A stretch of DNA of 64,000 nt from Nocardioides immobilis (GTDB lineage Bacteria > Actinomycetota > Actinomycetes > Propionibacteriales > Nocardioidaceae): contig NZ_QXGH01000009.1 in the NCBI RefSeq assembly GCF_003515065.1, forward strand, positions 248,001 through 312,000, given 5' to 3'. Below, one piece after another: positions 61,583 to 64,000 of this stretch; position 1 is the stretch's first letter; the number at the start of each line of letters is the position of its first letter. The translations under genes and the position numbers were made by a program. The notes under the pieces are model-generated. The model did not search any database, was not told the origin of the DNA, and saw only the letters and a program-made list of their open reading frames with translations.

Positions 61583-61588
61583 ACCCTA
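61583..61588 (-). promoter_or_regulatory. -10 box of the GlfT1-like gene
   Basis: TAGGGT exactly seven bases before GTG 61575. Confidence 0.55.
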
Positions 61589-61624
61589 CGTGTCGGTGAC
61601 TGCGGGTTCTGCCACCACCACCGC

Positions 61625-61630
61625 TAGCGT
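61625..61630 (+). promoter_or_regulatory. -10 box of the inositol-phosphatase-like gene
   Basis: TAGCGT six bases before GTG 61637. Confidence 0.5.
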
Positions 61631-61636
61631 GGCCGT

Positions 61637-62413
61637 GTGGACACCGACTCCGTGCTCAGCCTCATGCAGGACGTCGCGGAGCAGGTCATCAATCCGCGGT
61701 TCCGGGCGCTCCAGGACCACCAGATCACGGAGAAGAACCCGGGCGACCTGGTCACCGTCGCCGACCACGAGTCCGAGGTGCTGATCACGGCCGCGCTGAG
61801 GGCGGCCTACCCGGACGCCGTGGTGCTCGGTGAGGAGGCCCACGCCCAGGACCCGGCGCTGCTCGACCGCTTCAACGCGGCCCCGCACGCCTTCACCGTC
61901 GACCCTGTCGACGGCACCAAGAACTTCGTGAACGGCTCGCCCGACCACGCCGTGATGATCGGCGAGGTCCGGGACGGCGTGGTGGTGCGCGGCTGGATCT
62001 GGCAGCCGCAGCACGACGCGGCGTACGTCGCGGAGCGCGGCGCGGGCGCCTACCTCAACGGGCGCCGCCTCACCATGGCCGTGCCGGCGAGCGACAACCA
62101 CCAGCCGCCGTACCGCACCGCCCGCCGGGCCTGGGTCGGCCGCGAGCTGCCCGGCCTCGGCAGGCTGGAGCTCACCTGGGCGTGCTGCGGCGTCGACTAC
62201 CCGCACCTGATCGCGGGCGACGCCCGGGCGCTGGTCTACAACCACAGCAAGCCGTGGGACCACCTGCCCGGCTCCCTGCTCGTGCAGGAGTCCGGGGGCT
62301 GGATCGGCGGCAACGACGGTCAGCCGTTCGCGGCGCAGGGCCTCGGAGGCGGCCTGGTCAGCGCACCCGACCGGGCGACGTACGACGCCGTGGTCGCCGC
62401 TCTGGGCTCGTGA
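61637..62413 (+). CDS. Inositol monophosphatase family protein
   Basis: A 258-residue metal-dependent phosphatase of the IMPase/FBPase/CysQ superfamily. Metal sites are LGEEAH (about 73-78), DPVDGTKNF (about 93-101) and the C-terminal WDHLPGSLLVQESGG, a variant of the usual WDxxAG. Substrates in the family include inositol-1-phosphate, histidinol phosphate and the PAP left over from sulfotransfer. In a region with five sulfotransferase genes the last is an attractive idea, but sequence alone does not decide. Its start is leaderless. It converges on the LCP gene. Confidence 0.85.
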   Translation: MDTDSVLSLMQDVAEQVINPRFRALQDHQITEKNPGDLVTVADHESEVLITAALRAAYPDAVVLGEEAHAQDPALLDRFNAAPHAFTVDPVDGTKNFVNGSPDHAVMIGEVRDGVVVRGWIWQPQHDAAYVAERGAGAYLNGRRLTMAVPASDNHQPPYRTARRAWVGRELPGLGRLELTWACCGVDYPHLIAGDARALVYNHSKPWDHLPGSLLVQESGGWIGGNDGQPFAAQGLGGGLVSAPDRATYDAVVAALGS

Positions 62414-62452
62414 CGGTCTCCCGAGCGAACCTCCGCAGGCCTTCGCGGGCGA

Positions 62453-63892
62453 TCAGCAGGCCTGGCCGAGGTCGTCGGCCTGGTTGGCGGCGTAGCCCTC
62501 GCTGAGGGAGCCGATCGAGCCGCCGGTGACGGAGTCGGGATTCTTCTTGCGCTTCTTCGCCGGCGGGGCGTCGCCCTCGGCCCGGTCGATGGCCTCGGCG
62601 ACCTTGTCGTGGATCAGGTCGACGTCGGGGTCGCCGGTGTTGACCAGCGGCGGCACCAACGACAGCGTCGACATCTTCTGGTCGCGCGCCTTGAGCGCGA
62701 GGTCGATGAAGCGGCTGGCCTCGGAGGCAGGAAGGTTCGTCGAGAACATCTCGCTCGAGGCCTTGGTGAGGTCCTCGAAGTTCCGCAGCACGGTCTCGGG
62801 GCTGAGCTGCTGGAGCATCGCGTTCATCACGCACTTCTGGCGCGCCATCCGCGAGTAGTCGTCGGAGCCCTCGCGGGCACGGGCGAACCAGAGCGCCTCG
62901 AAGCCGTTGAGCTTCTGGGTACCCGGGTCGATGTAGCCGGTGACGTCGTCACCGAGGCCGCCGACGGGGATCGCCTCGCGGACGTTGACCGTCACGCCGC
63001 CGACCGCGTCGACCAGCTGCTTGAAGCCCGACAGGTTGACCATCGCCCAGTAGTTGATCTCCAGGCCGGTGATGCCCTCGATCGCCATCACGGTGGCGTC
63101 GACGCCAGGGGTCTTGGAGTCGCCGAACAGGTCGGTGTGGTCCTCGGCCCAGGTGCTCACCCCGTTGAGGTAGCACCCGTCGCAGTCGAACCCGTCGGGG
63201 AACTCGTCGGCCATGACCGAGCCCTCCTCGAACGGGAAGCTCGCCATGTTGCGCGGCAGCCCGATCAGCACGGTCCGCCCGGTGTCGGCGTCGATGGAGG
63301 CGACGGTCATCGAGTCCGGTCGCAGGCCCCAGCGGCCGGCACCGGAGTCCCCGCCGAGCAGCAGGACGTTGTAGCGCCCGTCGTGGGCCTCGGTGACCTC
63401 GCCGTCACCGAAGACGGCGATCACCCAGTCGCGGTGGACGGAGACGAGGTGGGCGCTGAAGAGCATGACGCCGGCGACGGAGAAGCACAGCAGGCCGTTG
63501 AGGCCGACAGCGGCGCGGCGGTGCTGCAGGCGCAGGCTGAGCGGCCGGCCGATCCGCCAGGCGTCGATGAACAGCGCCGCCCAGCCGATCGCGCCGGCGA
63601 GCAGGGCCGCCCAGAGCACGAGCAGCAGGTCGGCATTGGTCGCGAGGCGGAACGCGATGCGCCGGTCGAGCAGGACCGCGAGGAGGACGACGCCCCCGAC
63701 CACGAGCGACGCCAGCCAGATCCGCAGCGCGATCCGGCCGATCTTCTGGTTGCCCGCGACCAGCTGGGCCGACCCGGGGGCGACGAGCGTCATCGCCATC
63801 AGCGCCAGCGCCCGGCGGAACCGGACGCGAGCGGCACGCTCGGCGACGCTCGTCTGGCCGTGAAGCCGGGACGGCGCGGTGAGGTCGGCCAT
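62453..63892 (-). CDS. LytR-CpsA-Psr family wall-polymer ligase
   Basis: A 479-residue LCP protein. Four hydrophobic segments between about 30 and 175 (the last being AVGLNGLLCFSVAGVMLFSA) precede the extracytoplasmic catalytic domain. The domain contains NVLLLGGDSGAGRWGLRPDS, VASIDADTGRTVLIGLPRN with the catalytic Arg, YWAMVNLSGFKQLVDAVGG and FARAREGSDDYSRMARQKC. LCP enzymes move lipid-linked glycopolymers to peptidoglycan, here probably the galactofuranose-containing polymer. The multi-helix N terminus differs from the single helix of most LCPs. ATG 63892 is used. GTCACA boxes lie upstream. Confidence 0.9.
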   Translation of the reverse strand: MADLTAPSRLHGQTSVAERAARVRFRRALALMAMTLVAPGSAQLVAGNQKIGRIALRIWLASLVVGGVVLLAVLLDRRIAFRLATNADLLLVLWAALLAGAIGWAALFIDAWRIGRPLSLRLQHRRAAVGLNGLLCFSVAGVMLFSAHLVSVHRDWVIAVFGDGEVTEAHDGRYNVLLLGGDSGAGRWGLRPDSMTVASIDADTGRTVLIGLPRNMASFPFEEGSVMADEFPDGFDCDGCYLNGVSTWAEDHTDLFGDSKTPGVDATVMAIEGITGLEINYWAMVNLSGFKQLVDAVGGVTVNVREAIPVGGLGDDVTGYIDPGTQKLNGFEALWFARAREGSDDYSRMARQKCVMNAMLQQLSPETVLRNFEDLTKASSEMFSTNLPASEASRFIDLALKARDQKMSTLSLVPPLVNTGDPDVDLIHDKVAEAIDRAEGDAPPAKKRKKNPDSVTGGSIGSLSEGYAANQADDLGQAC

Positions 63893-63945
63893 GCGCGGTG
63901 TCTCTCCTGCCGGGGAAGTGAGCAGTGACCCGCTCAGTATCACCA

Positions 63946-63963
63946 GTCACACCTGTCACACGG
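63946..63963 (+). promoter_or_regulatory. Direct repeat GTCACANNN x2, possible MtrA site
   Basis: GTCACACCT and GTCACACGG are directly adjacent (63946 and 63955), about 55-70 bases before the LCP start. Same motif and nine-base period as upstream of the amidase gene. Confidence 0.4.
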
Positions 63964-64000
63964 TGCGCGACGCGCCGCGCTCGTCGTACCTGAACTTCCG

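Overview
The window is high-G+C actinobacterial chromosome (codon third positions are almost all G or C). It carries a WhiB regulator, F420 biosynthesis genes, MtrAB-LpqB and many leaderless promoters. Gene content and order best fit a Nocardioides-like member of the Propionibacteriales. This placement is inference from gene content, not from a marker gene. No rRNA, tRNA, CRISPR array, insertion sequence or phage gene was recognised.

Layout. 0-2.4 kb: a small protein, a phosphotransferase-fold kinase and an acyl-CoA dehydrogenase, forward. 2.4-9.4 kb, reverse: a winged-helix DNA glycosylase of the YcaQ type, a molybdopterin oxidoreductase and a TetR regulator. They are followed by a DUF2236 / Abi-alpha-like / DUF445 operon with a perfect palindromic operator in front. 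An array of seven 22-bp repeats (four direct, three inverted) sits upstream of the glycosylase. 9.5-33 kb: a block in nearly the same order as Mycobacterium tuberculosis Rv3241c-Rv3264c. It holds an orphan NarL-type regulator, hpf, comF, lpqB-mtrB-mtrA, ahcY, a SIS protein, Trm112, manB, DUF3499, a degenerate metallopeptidase, a large glycosyltransferase with DUF5719, whiB, fbiA-fbiB, DUF3105, the GDP-mannose pyrophosphorylase and a TIGR03089 protein. The tmk and manA genes expected in the mycobacterial order are absent here.

34-64 kb is a cell-surface polymer region. The galactofuranose part contains a GlfT2-type polymerase, an ABC exporter pair, UDP-galactopyranose mutase, a PAP2 membrane enzyme, two family-2 glycosyltransferases, a PGRP amidase and an LCP ligase. 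Interleaved with it are five sulfotransferase-family genes, an sn-glycerol-1-phosphate dehydrogenase next to a LicC-like cytidylyltransferase, a LicD-methyltransferase fusion, a polysaccharide pyruvyl transferase and a small coiled-coil protein. Two copies of a secreted pair, a phospholipase-D-family protein with an endonuclease/exonuclease/phosphatase-family protein, complete the region.

Taken together, the second half suggests a wall glycopolymer built on galactofuranose. It would be decorated with sulfate, pyruvate and phosphodiester groups, exported by an ABC transporter and attached by an LCP protein, with secreted phosphodiesterases acting on it. The individual enzyme families are recognisable. 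The combination, and the duplicated secreted module, are what may be undescribed. A recurring TANNNT box 6-8 bases before the start codon fixes many translation starts in this window.
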